32,174 bases of DNA from contig NZ_SSOJ01000126.1 of the NCBI RefSeq assembly GCF_029871205.1, positions 1-32,174 on the forward strand, written 5' to 3'. Under the pieces are notes generated by a model. It had not been told where the DNA came from, made no database searches, and saw nothing but the letters and a program-made list of their open reading frames with translations. Shown here piece by piece: positions 16,109 through 23,616 of the stretch (positions are counted from its first letter, which is position 1; every line of letters begins with the position of its first letter). Origin of the DNA: Pseudomonas sp. BN417. GTDB taxonomy: Bacteria; Pseudomonadota; Gammaproteobacteria; Pseudomonadales; Pseudomonadaceae. The position numbers and the translations under genes were made by a program.

Positions 16109-16423
16109 ATGTCCTGGATCATTCTCTTCTTCGCCGGCCTGTTCGAGGTGGGCTGGGCCGTCGGCCTGAAGTACACCGAGGGCTTCAGCCGCCCGCTGCC
16201 TACCACCCTCACCGTCGCCGCCATGGCCGTCAGCCTGGGCCTGCTTGGCCTGGCGATGAAGGAGCTGCCGCTGGGCACCGCCTACGCCATCTGGACCGGC
16301 GTCGGCGCCGTGGGCACCGTGATCGCCGGCGTCATCCTGTTCGGCGAATCCATGGCGCTGGTGCGCCTGCTCAGCGTGGCGCTGATCATCGGTGGCCTGA
16401 TCGGCCTGAAGCTCAGCCACTGA
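16109..16423 (+). CDS. sugE: Guanidinium exporter SugE/Gdx (SMR family)
   Basis: This 104-residue protein has four membrane helices of the small multidrug resistance fold. The segment [21 protein letters not shown] contains the essential Glu in helix 1 and the G-W-A-V-G-L-K-Y pattern of the Gdx subgroup; [13 protein letters not shown] in helix 3 is also typical. Gdx proteins work as antiparallel dimers, exchanging guanidinium for protons across the inner membrane. The guanidine-II riboswitch just upstream strongly supports guanidinium export rather than general drug export. A terminator follows 13 bp after the stop. Confidence 0.95.
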   Translation: MSWIILFFAGLFEVGWAVGLKYTEGFSRPLPTTLTVAAMAVSLGLLGLAMKELPLGTAYAIWTGVGAVGTVIAGVILFGESMALVRLLSVALIIGGLIGLKLSH

Positions 16424-16436
16424 GAATCCCGCAATG

Positions 16437-16465
16437 AAAGAGCCCGCCGATCGGCGGGCTTTTTC
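16437..16465. terminator. Bidirectional terminator between sugE and the MFS-acyltransferase gene
   Basis: AAAGAGCCCGCC pairs with GGCGGGCTTTTT around a short GAT loop. The T-run serves sugE on the plus strand and the A-run side serves the convergent gene on the minus strand. Confidence 0.9.
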
Positions 16466-16478
16466 ATGGGCGTCGAGC

Positions 16479-18353
16479 CTAGCGCGCGTCGCCACGCAAC
16501 TCGGCCACCTGCAGCTGCAAGGTCTGGCGGTCGGCGCGCTCCGGCAGCAGCGGCGTGCCGGCCACCAGGCGGATGCGCGACCAGAAGCGTTTGAAGAAGC
16601 CCTTGGCCGGATCGCGGCTGAAGAAGCTGCCCCAGAGGCCCTGCAACGCCATGGGGATCACCGGCACCGGGTTCTCCTCGAGGATGCGCTCGATGCCGCC
16701 CTTGAACTCGTTCAGCTCGCCGTCGCCGGTCAGCTTGCCCTCGGGGAAGATGCACACCACCTCACCGTTGCGCAGGTACTCGGCGATCTTCCTGAAAGCC
16801 GCATCGTAGACCAGCAGGTCCTCGTGCCGCGCGGCGATGGGCACGGTGCCGGCGGTGCGGAAGATGAAATTCAGCACCGGCAGCTGGTAGATCTTGTAGT
16901 ACATGACGAAGCGCACCGGCCTCCGCACCGCGCCGCCGATCAGCAGGGCGTCGACGAAGGACACATGGTTGCACACCAGCACCGCTGGCCCTTCCTCGGG
17001 AATCGCGTCCAGCCCCCTGTGCTCGACCCGGTACAGGGAATGGCCCAGCAGCCAGACCAGGAAGCGCATGGTGAATTCGGGGACGATCTTGAAGATGTAG
17101 CTGTTCACCGCGACGTTCATCAGCGACACCACCAGGAACAGCTCGGGGATCGACAGCCCGGCGACGCTGAGGAAAAGGATCGAGGCGATGGCCGAGACCA
17201 CCATGAACAACGCGTTGAGGATGTTGTTCGCGGCGATCACCCGGGCCCGCTCGTTCTCCGCCGTGCGTGCCTGGATCAGGGCATAGAGCGGCACTATGTA
17301 GAAGCCGCCGAACAGGCCGATGCCGAGGATGTCGCCCAGTATCAGCCAGGCCTGGCCATGGCCCAGCAGCGCCAGCCAGTCATGGGGCACGGCGCCCTGC
17401 GGGAAGCCGCCCGAATGCCACCAGAGCAGCAGGCCGAAGAGGGTCAACCCGATAGAGCCGAAGGGCACCAGGCCGATCTCCACCTTGCCGCCCGAGAGCC
17501 GCTCGCAGAGCATCGAACCCAGGGCGATGCCCACCGAGAACACCGTGAGGATCAGGGTCACCACGCTCTCGTCGCCGTACAGCAACTCCTTGGAATAGGC
17601 CGGGATCTGCGTCAGGTAGACCGCGCCGAGGAACCAGAACCAGGAGTTGCCCACCAGCGAGCGCGACACCGACGGCCGCTGGCCCAGCCCCAGGCGCATG
17701 ATCCGCCAGGACTGGCGGAAGATGTTCCAGTCCAGCGCCAGCTCCGGCAGCGCCGCCGCCGCGCGGGGAATGCCGCGGCTGGCCAGGTAGCCAAGGCTGG
17801 CGGTGAGGACGATGGCGCAGGCCACCAACGGCTCGTAGCGCTCGGCGGACATCATCAGCCCGGCGCTGATGGTGCCGGCGAGAATGGCCAGGAAGGTGCC
17901 CATTTCCACCAGCGCGTTGCCGCCGACCAGCTCGTCCTCGCGCAGTACCTGAGGCAGGATCGAATACTTCACCGGGCCGAACAGCGCCGAGTGGGTGCCC
18001 ATGGCGAACAGCGTCAGGAACAGCAGCGGCAGGCTGTCGAAGAAGAAGCCCAGCGCGCCCACGGCCATGATCGCCACTTCCGCCAGCTTGATCGCGCGAA
18101 TCAGCGAGTCCTTGGCGAACTTCTCGCCGAACTGCCCGCCCAGGGCGGAAAAGAGGAAGAACGGCAGGATGAACAGCAGGGCGCAGAGGTTGGTGAAGAT
18201 GCCCTTGTCCCCGGCGATGCTCAGCTTGTAGAGGATGGCGAGGATCAGTGACTGCTTGAAGATGTTGTCATTGAAGGCGCCGAGCAGCTGAGTCACGAAG
18301 AACGGCAGGAACCGCCGGGTGCCCAGCAGGGCGAATTGCGAGTGTTGGCTCAT
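16479..18353 (-). CDS. MFS transporter-PlsC acyltransferase fusion
   Basis: The 624-residue protein has a 12-helix major-facilitator domain (about 1-410; start GTRRFLPFFVTQLLGAFNDN, an LplT-like opening) joined to a glycerophospholipid acyltransferase domain (about 430-600). The acyltransferase carries the HX4D catalytic motif in NHVSFVDALL (H about 460) and FPEGKLTGDGELNEFKGG (about 535-552). The layout resembles Aas/LplT lysophospholipid recycling systems, where flipping and re-acylation of lysophospholipid occur at the inner membrane, but there is no acyl-ACP synthetase domain. Related fused proteins occur in P. aeruginosa. The ATG at 18353 follows a plausible AAGGAAG ribosome site. Confidence 0.92.
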   Translation of the reverse strand: MSQHSQFALLGTRRFLPFFVTQLLGAFNDNIFKQSLILAILYKLSIAGDKGIFTNLCALLFILPFFLFSALGGQFGEKFAKDSLIRAIKLAEVAIMAVGALGFFFDSLPLLFLTLFAMGTHSALFGPVKYSILPQVLREDELVGGNALVEMGTFLAILAGTISAGLMMSAERYEPLVACAIVLTASLGYLASRGIPRAAAALPELALDWNIFRQSWRIMRLGLGQRPSVSRSLVGNSWFWFLGAVYLTQIPAYSKELLYGDESVVTLILTVFSVGIALGSMLCERLSGGKVEIGLVPFGSIGLTLFGLLLWWHSGGFPQGAVPHDWLALLGHGQAWLILGDILGIGLFGGFYIVPLYALIQARTAENERARVIAANNILNALFMVVSAIASILFLSVAGLSIPELFLVVSLMNVAVNSYIFKIVPEFTMRFLVWLLGHSLYRVEHRGLDAIPEEGPAVLVCNHVSFVDALLIGGAVRRPVRFVMYYKIYQLPVLNFIFRTAGTVPIAARHEDLLVYDAAFRKIAEYLRNGEVVCIFPEGKLTGDGELNEFKGGIERILEENPVPVIPMALQGLWGSFFSRDPAKGFFKRFWSRIRLVAGTPLLPERADRQTLQLQVAELRGDAR

Positions 18354-18460
18354 CTTCCTTGGTACCTGGTGGTTGGCAGTGGAATAGCCCCGTGCGACTC
18401 AAACCGCACGTCGCTGATTGGACAGCAGGACAGTAGTTGAAAGCCACATCCCGATGGCCG

Positions 18461-18484
18461 ATTCGCGAATGAATTCGCTCCCAC
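18461..18484. repeat. REP-like palindrome (GCGAATGAATTCGC core)
   Basis: The GCGAATGAATTCGC palindrome followed by TCCCAC matches the Pseudomonas REP unit GTGGGAGCGAATTCATTCGC. Variants of this core recur at 27117 and 31881 in the window. Confidence 0.75.
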
Positions 18485-18497
18485 GAGCGGCAGATCG

Positions 18498-18561
18498 GTA
18501 GGGTGTGCCGTGCGCACCACCGGCTCCGCGCCGGAGATTCGGTGCGCGCAGCGCACCCTAC
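18498..18561. repeat. Long hairpin, GTAGGGTG family
   Basis: The outer arms GTAGGGTGTGC and GCGCACCCTAC (one mismatch) enclose inner TGCGCACC/GGTGCG and CCGG/CCGG pairs, so the 64 bp fold as one long stem. It directly follows the REP-like palindrome and precedes the TonB receptor terminator. It seems to be a member of the same dispersed hairpin group as 2244 and 27138. Confidence 0.65.
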
Positions 18562-18576
18562 GTCCTGCCCTGAATG

Positions 18577-18603
18577 AAAAAGGGCGCCCAAAAAGGCGCC
18601 CTT
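18577..18603 (-). terminator. Terminator after the TonB receptor gene
   Basis: On the minus strand AAGGGCGCC pairs with GGCGCCCTT around a T-rich loop and is followed by five T residues, about 18 bp past the stop codon. Confidence 0.9.
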
Positions 18604-18620
18604 CTCAACCCGCTCGAGCC

Positions 18621-20708
18621 TCAGAAGGCCACGCTGGTCTGCAGGTACAGGGTCCGCGGTTGGCCCAGGTACTTGCCGAGGTTGTTGTCGGTGGAGCGGG
18701 TGTAGTACTGGCGATCAAAGATGTTCTTCACCCCGACCGCCACCTTCAGGTTCGCCAGTTGCGGACCGAAGGCGTACTCGCCGCGGCCGTTCCAGAAGCC
18801 GTAGCCGGGAATCTCGCCGAGGGAACCGTTGGCGCTTTCCGGACGGGTGTTGGCCGAGTCGGCGAACTGGCGGGACTGGGCGTAGCCGTCCAGGTTCCAG
18901 GTCCAGGGACCGGTGGCATAGCGCAGGCCGAGGGTGGCGACCTGGCGGGAATAGAACGGCAGGTCGTTGCCCTGGTTCTCGCCCTCCTCGCGGGTAGCCT
19001 TGGTCAGCGCCAGCGAGGCGTAGGCGGAAAGTCCGGCCAGGCGCGGGTCGAGGGCGGCGAACTCGTAGCTGCCGGCCATCTCGAAACCACGGTGGCGGGT
19101 TTCCCCGGCGTTGGCCCAGGCGCTCGGCTGGGAACCCGGAACGATTTCCAACTGGTCCTCGAAGAGGATGTGGAAGTAGGTCAGCTCGGCGGTCCAGATA
19201 CCGTCGTCGTAGCGCGTACCCAGCTCATAGGTATGGGCCTTCTCGGCGGTCAGGTTGTCGTCGTCCTGAGACAGCTGGATGTGCTGGATGCTACCGAACG
19301 AGGTGTTGTAGTTGGCAAACAGCTTCCAGGCCTCGGACAGGTGATACATGGTGTTCAGCGATGGCAACGGCTCGCTGAAGCGCTGCTCGCGGCGGTCGCC
19401 GGTCAGGTGGTTGTCGGAGGTCACTCGCACCTGCTCGTAGCGCACGCCGGGGGTGATGGTCCATTTGCCGATGTCGATGCGGTCGTCGATGTAGGCGGCA
19501 TGGGCCTCGGTGGCGGCGGTGTTGTAGGTGGCCAGCCGCTTCTGCACGCTCCAGGGATTGGCGCCAGCGGCGAAGTTGCGGTCGTAGCGCTTCTCCTGGG
19601 AGTCCTCTTCCATGTAGCGATAGCCGACGCCCACTTCGTGGCTGCTCTCGCCCAGCAGGAATATCTGCGAATAGCGCGGCTCGATGCCGAACACTTCGTA
19701 CTCGCGGGGGAACTTGCGCAGCCAGGTCATCTTCTGCGGGTTGCCGTTGGTCAGGGTGCTGCCACGGGAACTGGTGTTGTAGAAGGTGGTGATCTCGAAC
19801 GTGCGGTCGGAGTCCGGGGTGCGGGTGTACTTCAGCACCGCCTGCTTGCGCTCACCGTCGAAGCGGTCGAAGGGCCGGCTGGACTGGTAGGGGTCGTCCT
19901 CGAACTCGGCAGCGGTCAGGCCGCCGGGCATGTCGGCGTCGGCCTCGAAGTACTGCAGGCTCCCGTACAGCTCGTCGATGTCGCTGAGCTGGTACTTGGC
20001 CTTCAACATCACATCGTCGATCTCGGTATCGCTGTGGTCGCGATAGGTGTCGCCGCGCACGCCGGAGTACAGCAGGGCCATGCCCAGGCCGTTGTCGGCG
20101 GTGCCGCCGATGAAGGCGCTGCTCTTGTTGTAGAAGCCGCCCTGGGCCGGCGCGGATTCGGTCTGGAAGCTCAGGTCGCGAACCATCTCCTCGGGAATCC
20201 CGCGGGTGACGAAGTTGATGATGCCGCCGACGTTCTGCGGGCCGTAGCGCACCGAGCCGCCGCCGCGCACGACGTCGATGGACTCGATGTTGCCCAGCGA
20301 GGTGGGCGCCAGGGACAGCTGCGGCTGGCCGTAGGGCGCCACGGCCAGCGGTATGCCGTCCTGGAGGATGGTGGAGCGCGGCGAGAGGCGCGAGGTCAGG
20401 CCGCGCACGCCGACGTTCAGGGAGATATCGCTACCGCCAGTGCCGTTGCTGTCCTGCACCTGCACACCGGGTACCCGGCGCAGCACTTCGCGCACGTTGC
20501 TGGCACCGCTTTCCTTGATGGTCTGCTCGCGGATCACGGTCCGCGCGCCGGGGTGGTTCTTCACATCCTCGTTCTTGGCCTCGCCCAGCCAATCGCCGAC
20601 GACTTCGACGTTACCCAGCTCCATGGTTTCGGCGGCGACGCCGGCGTACGAGGTGATGCCCAGCGCTATAGCCAGCGCCAGGCGAGAAAGCTTGATGACA
20701 GACTGCAT
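18621..20708 (-). CDS. TonB-dependent outer membrane receptor, FecA-like
   Basis: The 695-residue precursor has a signal peptide (SRLALAIALGITSYAGVAAE), then a TonB-box-like MELGNVEVVG start, a plug domain (about 55-170: REVLRRVPGVQVQDSNGTGG, VRGGGSVRYGPQNVGGIINFV) and a 22-strand barrel ending in TLYLQTSVAF with the terminal Phe of outer-membrane barrels. The plug is of the FecA (ferric citrate/siderophore) type rather than BtuB. There is no fecIR-like regulator pair next to it and no transenvelope N-terminal signalling domain, so it is a plain transporter. ATG 20708 has GGGGG upstream; a frame starting at 20753 would add 15 residues before the signal peptide. Substrate unknown; the upstream Fur match is weak. 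Confidence 0.94.
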   Translation of the reverse strand: MQSVIKLSRLALAIALGITSYAGVAAETMELGNVEVVGDWLGEAKNEDVKNHPGARTVIREQTIKESGASNVREVLRRVPGVQVQDSNGTGGSDISLNVGVRGLTSRLSPRSTILQDGIPLAVAPYGQPQLSLAPTSLGNIESIDVVRGGGSVRYGPQNVGGIINFVTRGIPEEMVRDLSFQTESAPAQGGFYNKSSAFIGGTADNGLGMALLYSGVRGDTYRDHSDTEIDDVMLKAKYQLSDIDELYGSLQYFEADADMPGGLTAAEFEDDPYQSSRPFDRFDGERKQAVLKYTRTPDSDRTFEITTFYNTSSRGSTLTNGNPQKMTWLRKFPREYEVFGIEPRYSQIFLLGESSHEVGVGYRYMEEDSQEKRYDRNFAAGANPWSVQKRLATYNTAATEAHAAYIDDRIDIGKWTITPGVRYEQVRVTSDNHLTGDRREQRFSEPLPSLNTMYHLSEAWKLFANYNTSFGSIQHIQLSQDDDNLTAEKAHTYELGTRYDDGIWTAELTYFHILFEDQLEIVPGSQPSAWANAGETRHRGFEMAGSYEFAALDPRLAGLSAYASLALTKATREEGENQGNDLPFYSRQVATLGLRYATGPWTWNLDGYAQSRQFADSANTRPESANGSLGEIPGYGFWNGRGEYAFGPQLANLKVAVGVKNIFDRQYYTRSTDNNLGKYLGQPRTLYLQTSVAF

Positions 20709-20842
20709 GACTTGCCCCCAGGAATGGCCAAGGCCGGCCAGAAAGGGGCGCAACTATACGTGAAGCCATGTCAAGCGCATATACGAATGATTTACAAATA
20801 GAACTTTTTTCCAAGCTGGATCTTATAAGCGCGCTCCGCCGC

Positions 20843-20863
20843 GGGAGCGGGTCGACCGCTCCC
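20843..20863 (-). terminator. Hairpin after azlD
   Basis: GGGAGCGG and CCGCTCCC form an 8-bp stem around GTCGA, 8 bp past the azlD stop on the minus strand. No T-run follows, so it may protect the 3' end rather than terminate fully. Confidence 0.5.
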
Positions 20864-20870
20864 CGGCACG

Positions 20871-21200
20871 CTAGATCGGCAACTGCCCCAGGGCCCAGCG
20901 CAGCAGGAAGAACAGCACCAGGCCACCGAGAATGGTCGCCAGCAGGTGGCGGCTGAGCGCGGCGATCAGGATGGCGCCGAGGCCCGCCAGCAGGTAGGCG
21001 TTGTCCAGGGTCAGGTGGAAATGCTCGCCATCGGGCATGAGCATGCCGGGCACCACGATGGCGGTGAGCACGGCCGTCGGCACGTAGTGCAGGCCCTGGC
21101 GCACCACCGGCGGGAAGCTCAGGTTGGGCCAGGCGAACAGGCTGTAGCGGATGGCGAAGGTGATGGCCGCCATGCCGATGATCAGGCTCCAGGTTTGCAT
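20871..21200 (-). CDS. azlD: Branched-chain amino acid exporter small subunit AzlD
   Basis: The 109-residue membrane protein has three to four hydrophobic helices and the AzlD pattern [20 protein letters not shown] followed by [17 protein letters not shown]. AzlD and AzlC together form a LIV-E-type exporter for branched-chain amino acids and analogues. The ATG at 21200 lies inside the end of azlC (19-bp overlap), so translation of the two is coupled. A longer frame reaching to 21476 runs through azlC in the wrong frame and is not real. Confidence 0.93.
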   Translation of the reverse strand: MQTWSLIIGMAAITFAIRYSLFAWPNLSFPPVVRQGLHYVPTAVLTAIVVPGMLMPDGEHFHLTLDNAYLLAGLGAILIAALSRHLLATILGGLVLFFLLRWALGQLPI

Positions 21201-21913
21201 GAGATGTCCTCCCCCAGCAGATCGAGTCGATAGCGGCGCTCCAGCACCACGCCCACGGCAATACCGCAGAGGGCCGCGGCCATCAGCCCCAGCTTGTACG
21301 GCAAACCCTGGCAGGCTAGCGCCACGGCGCCGGCCACCAGCGCCGCGGCCACCTGGGGCCGGTTGCGCAGCATCGGCACCACGATGCCGATGAAGGTGGC
21401 GAGCATGGCGAAGTCCAGCCCCCACGCCGCCAGGTTGGGCACCGCCTGGCCGAAGATCACCCCCACCAGGGTGCACAGCTGCCAGTTCAGGTACATGGCC
21501 AGGGCCGCACCGAAGAAGTACCAGTGCTTGTGCGGTGAGTCGTCCTTCTCGGCGTAGCGGTGCTGGACGACGGCGAAGGCCTCGTCGGTCAGCCAGAAGG
21601 CCAGCGGCATGCGCCAGCGCGCCGGCAGGTGGCGGACGAAGGGTTGCAGGGTGGCGCTGTAAAGGGCGTGGCGCAGGTTGACGACGAAGGTGGTGAGCAG
21701 CACCACCGCCGCCCCGGCGCCGCCGCTGAGCAGGGTGATGGCGATGAACTGCGACGAGCCGGCGAACACCAGCAGCGACATGCCCATGGCCTGCCAGGCG
21801 GACAGCCCGGCACCGCCAGTCAGGGTGCCGAAGATGATGCCGAAGGGTATGGCGCCGACGATCATCGGAACGATGTCGCGGGCGCCGTGGACGAATTCTG
21901 CGGAACGGGACAT
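21182..21913 (-). CDS. azlC: Branched-chain amino acid exporter large subunit AzlC
   Basis: The 243-residue inner-membrane protein has seven or so hydrophobic segments and AzlC hallmarks: [50 protein letters not shown] and [11 protein letters not shown]. It is the main subunit of the branched-chain amino acid exporter with AzlD. The start has an AAGGAGG ribosome site. An AraC regulator lies 36 bp upstream in the same direction and is a likely regulator of the pair. Confidence 0.95.
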   Translation of the reverse strand: MSRSAEFVHGARDIVPMIVGAIPFGIIFGTLTGGAGLSAWQAMGMSLLVFAGSSQFIAITLLSGGAGAAVVLLTTFVVNLRHALYSATLQPFVRHLPARWRMPLAFWLTDEAFAVVQHRYAEKDDSPHKHWYFFGAALAMYLNWQLCTLVGVIFGQAVPNLAAWGLDFAMLATFIGIVVPMLRNRPQVAAALVAGAVALACQGLPYKLGLMAAALCGIAVGVVLERRYRLDLLGEDISCKPGA

Positions 21914-21949
21914 GGGGCCTCCTTGTCCCGGCAGACTAGCGCCTGGCCA

Positions 21950-22792
21950 TCAAGGCGTCTTGAACGATCTTGCGCAGGCGTTGCGGTATTCGCCCGGCCC
22001 TACCCCATAGGCCTGCTTGAACTGCCGGGTCAGATGGCTCTGGTCGGCGAAGCCCAGCTGCGCCGCCACATTGCCCGGCGCACAGCCGACCTTGAGCAGC
22101 GCGCGGGCCTGGTCCAGGCGCTGCTGCTTGAGCCAGGCATGGGGCGGCAGGCCGGTGGCGCGGCGGAAGGTGCGGGCGAAATGGAAAGGCGAGAGGCTGA
22201 CCGCGGCGGCCAGCTCCTCCAGGGACGGCGGCTCGGCCAGGCGCTCGCGCAGCAGATCCTTGGCACATAGCACAGCCTTGGACTCGCGACCGGGCATGCC
22301 GGGCTCCGGCAACTGCGCATGGCGGCGGAACAGCGCCAGCAGGGCTTCACGCCAGGCCGTCTGCTGCTCCAGCGCGCTGGCCTGCCCTTCCAGCAGGCGA
22401 TGCAGGCTGAGAAAGCCCTGCACCAGGTCGAGGTCCCGGTGCACGCTGCCACGTAGGGCCGGCAGTCCGGTAACCGGCAGCTCCAGCTCGTCCAGCACGG
22501 CGCGAACCTGCGCGGCTTCCGGGTAGAACACCCGATAGCGCCAGCCCTCGTCATCGCCCTTGGAGCCGGTGTGCACCTCATCGGGGTTGATCAGCGCCAG
22601 GCTGCCGGCCGGCGCCAGGTGATCGACGCCGCGATAGCGATAGCGCTCCGCGCCGGCTTCGATCACGGCGATGGCGTAGCCGTCATGCACATGGGGGGCG
22701 AAGCGATGCTCGATGTAGCGCGCGGACAGCAGCTCCAGGCCACCCAGATGACCGGCCTGCCAGAAATGGGCGTTCTCCCGGGGCTCGCCCAT
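21950..22792 (-). CDS. AraC-family transcriptional regulator
   Basis: The 280-residue protein has an N-terminal cupin ligand domain (about 20-100: HRFAPHVHDGYAIAVIEAG, the typical AraC sensor opening) and a C-terminal double HTH (about 180-275: SLEELAAAVSLSPFHFARTF and NVAAQLGFADQSHLTRQFKQ). It sits between the GNAT gene, with which it shares a 3-bp gap, and azlC, in the same direction. Pseudomonas azlCD loci commonly carry such a neighbour, so an amino-acid ligand is likely but not shown. Confidence 0.93.
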   Translation of the reverse strand: MGEPRENAHFWQAGHLGGLELLSARYIEHRFAPHVHDGYAIAVIEAGAERYRYRGVDHLAPAGSLALINPDEVHTGSKGDDEGWRYRVFYPEAAQVRAVLDELELPVTGLPALRGSVHRDLDLVQGFLSLHRLLEGQASALEQQTAWREALLALFRRHAQLPEPGMPGRESKAVLCAKDLLRERLAEPPSLEELAAAVSLSPFHFARTFRRATGLPPHAWLKQQRLDQARALLKVGCAPGNVAAQLGFADQSHLTRQFKQAYGVGPGEYRNACARSFKTP

Positions 22793-22795
22793 GGC

Positions 22796-23365
22796 CTATG
22801 CGCTGAACAGCGCCTCCAGGCGTTGCTTCACCTCCGGCCAGTCGCGGTCGGTGATGCTGTAGAGCACGCTGTCGTCGAGGCGCCCGTCGGCGAGGCGGCG
22901 GTGGTTGCGCAGGAGGCCTTCGCGCTGGGCGCCGAGCTTCTCGATGGCGCGCTGGGAGCGCAGGTTGCTGGCGGCTGTCTTCAGCTGTATGCGCACCAAC
23001 TGCCACTCCTCAAAGGCGTGGCGCAGCATCAGGTACTTGATCGAGGCGTTCAGGCCACTGCCGTGCTCGCCGCTGGCCAGCCAGGTCCAGCCGATCTCGG
23101 CGGCCGGCAGGTTGGGCATGAAGTCAGCGAAGCGCGTGGTACCCACCAGGCTGTCGCCCAGGCGGATGGCAAAGACCACCGCCTGCTCCTCGCGCTGGGC
23201 GGCCAGGCCCTGGCGATACCAGTCGGGGCGCAGCGGGCCGCTCATGTAGATCAGGGCATCGCGGTTGGCTTCGGCCAGGGTCACCAGGCTCGGAATATCG
23301 GCCTCAGACAGCGGATCCAGGCGCAGGGCGCCGCGCTGCAGTGTGACCGGTTGTGGCTTGAACAT
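22796..23365 (-). CDS. GNAT-family N-acetyltransferase (RimJ/RimL type)
   Basis: The 189-residue cytoplasmic protein has the RimJ/RimL layout: LDPLSEADIPSLVTLAEANR near the start, then IGWTWLASGEHGSGLNASIK with the acetyl-CoA-binding loop region, and SNLRSQRAIEKLGAQREGLL at the end of the fold. It transfers an acetyl group from acetyl-CoA to an unknown amine or protein N-terminus. The start ATG 23365 has a GAGGAGGG ribosome site; the long upstream extension to 23752 overlaps the divergent kinase and is not real. It leads the transcript into the AraC gene. Confidence 0.92.
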   Translation of the reverse strand: MFKPQPVTLQRGALRLDPLSEADIPSLVTLAEANRDALIYMSGPLRPDWYRQGLAAQREEQAVVFAIRLGDSLVGTTRFADFMPNLPAAEIGWTWLASGEHGSGLNASIKYLMLRHAFEEWQLVRIQLKTAASNLRSQRAIEKLGAQREGLLRNHRRLADGRLDDSVLYSITDRDWPEVKQRLEALFSA

Positions 23366-23509
23366 CTGCGCCCTCCTCAGGCGAAAGAACCCTGCCGGAT
23401 GAGAACGTCGCGGGAAGCGGAAGTGCCGTGCAGGACCCCGCGCGAGACGAACGGAACGGCGCGGGCGAAGCAGCACGCTAGCAGCCCCGGGGCGGGGGCT
23501 CAAGAGCGC

Positions 23510-23527
23510 CTGCGACCTTGGTCGCAG
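23510..23527. promoter_or_regulatory. 18-bp palindrome in the GNAT/kinase promoter region
   Basis: CTGCGACC-TT-GGTCGCAG is a perfect palindrome with 8-bp arms. Read as TGCGA-N6-TCGCA it has the geometry of CRP/Vfr-type sites (TGTGA-N6-TCACA) with one change per half. It lies about 90 bp before the hybrid kinase start and 145 bp before the divergent GNAT start. Confidence 0.45.
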
Positions 23528-23616
23528 CTGCCTGACGAACTGACGGCTTTGGTGCGAAACTGCTGGGAGTCGAATCCGGCGGATCTGACCCGCCAGCGTG
23601 TTACCCGGGAGTTGCA

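Noticed and set aside
20770-20815. Fur box upstream of the TonB receptor
   Set aside because: The best alignment to the 19-bp consensus matches only about nine positions, mostly in one ATCATT half. A metal-responsive promoter is plausible but not shown.
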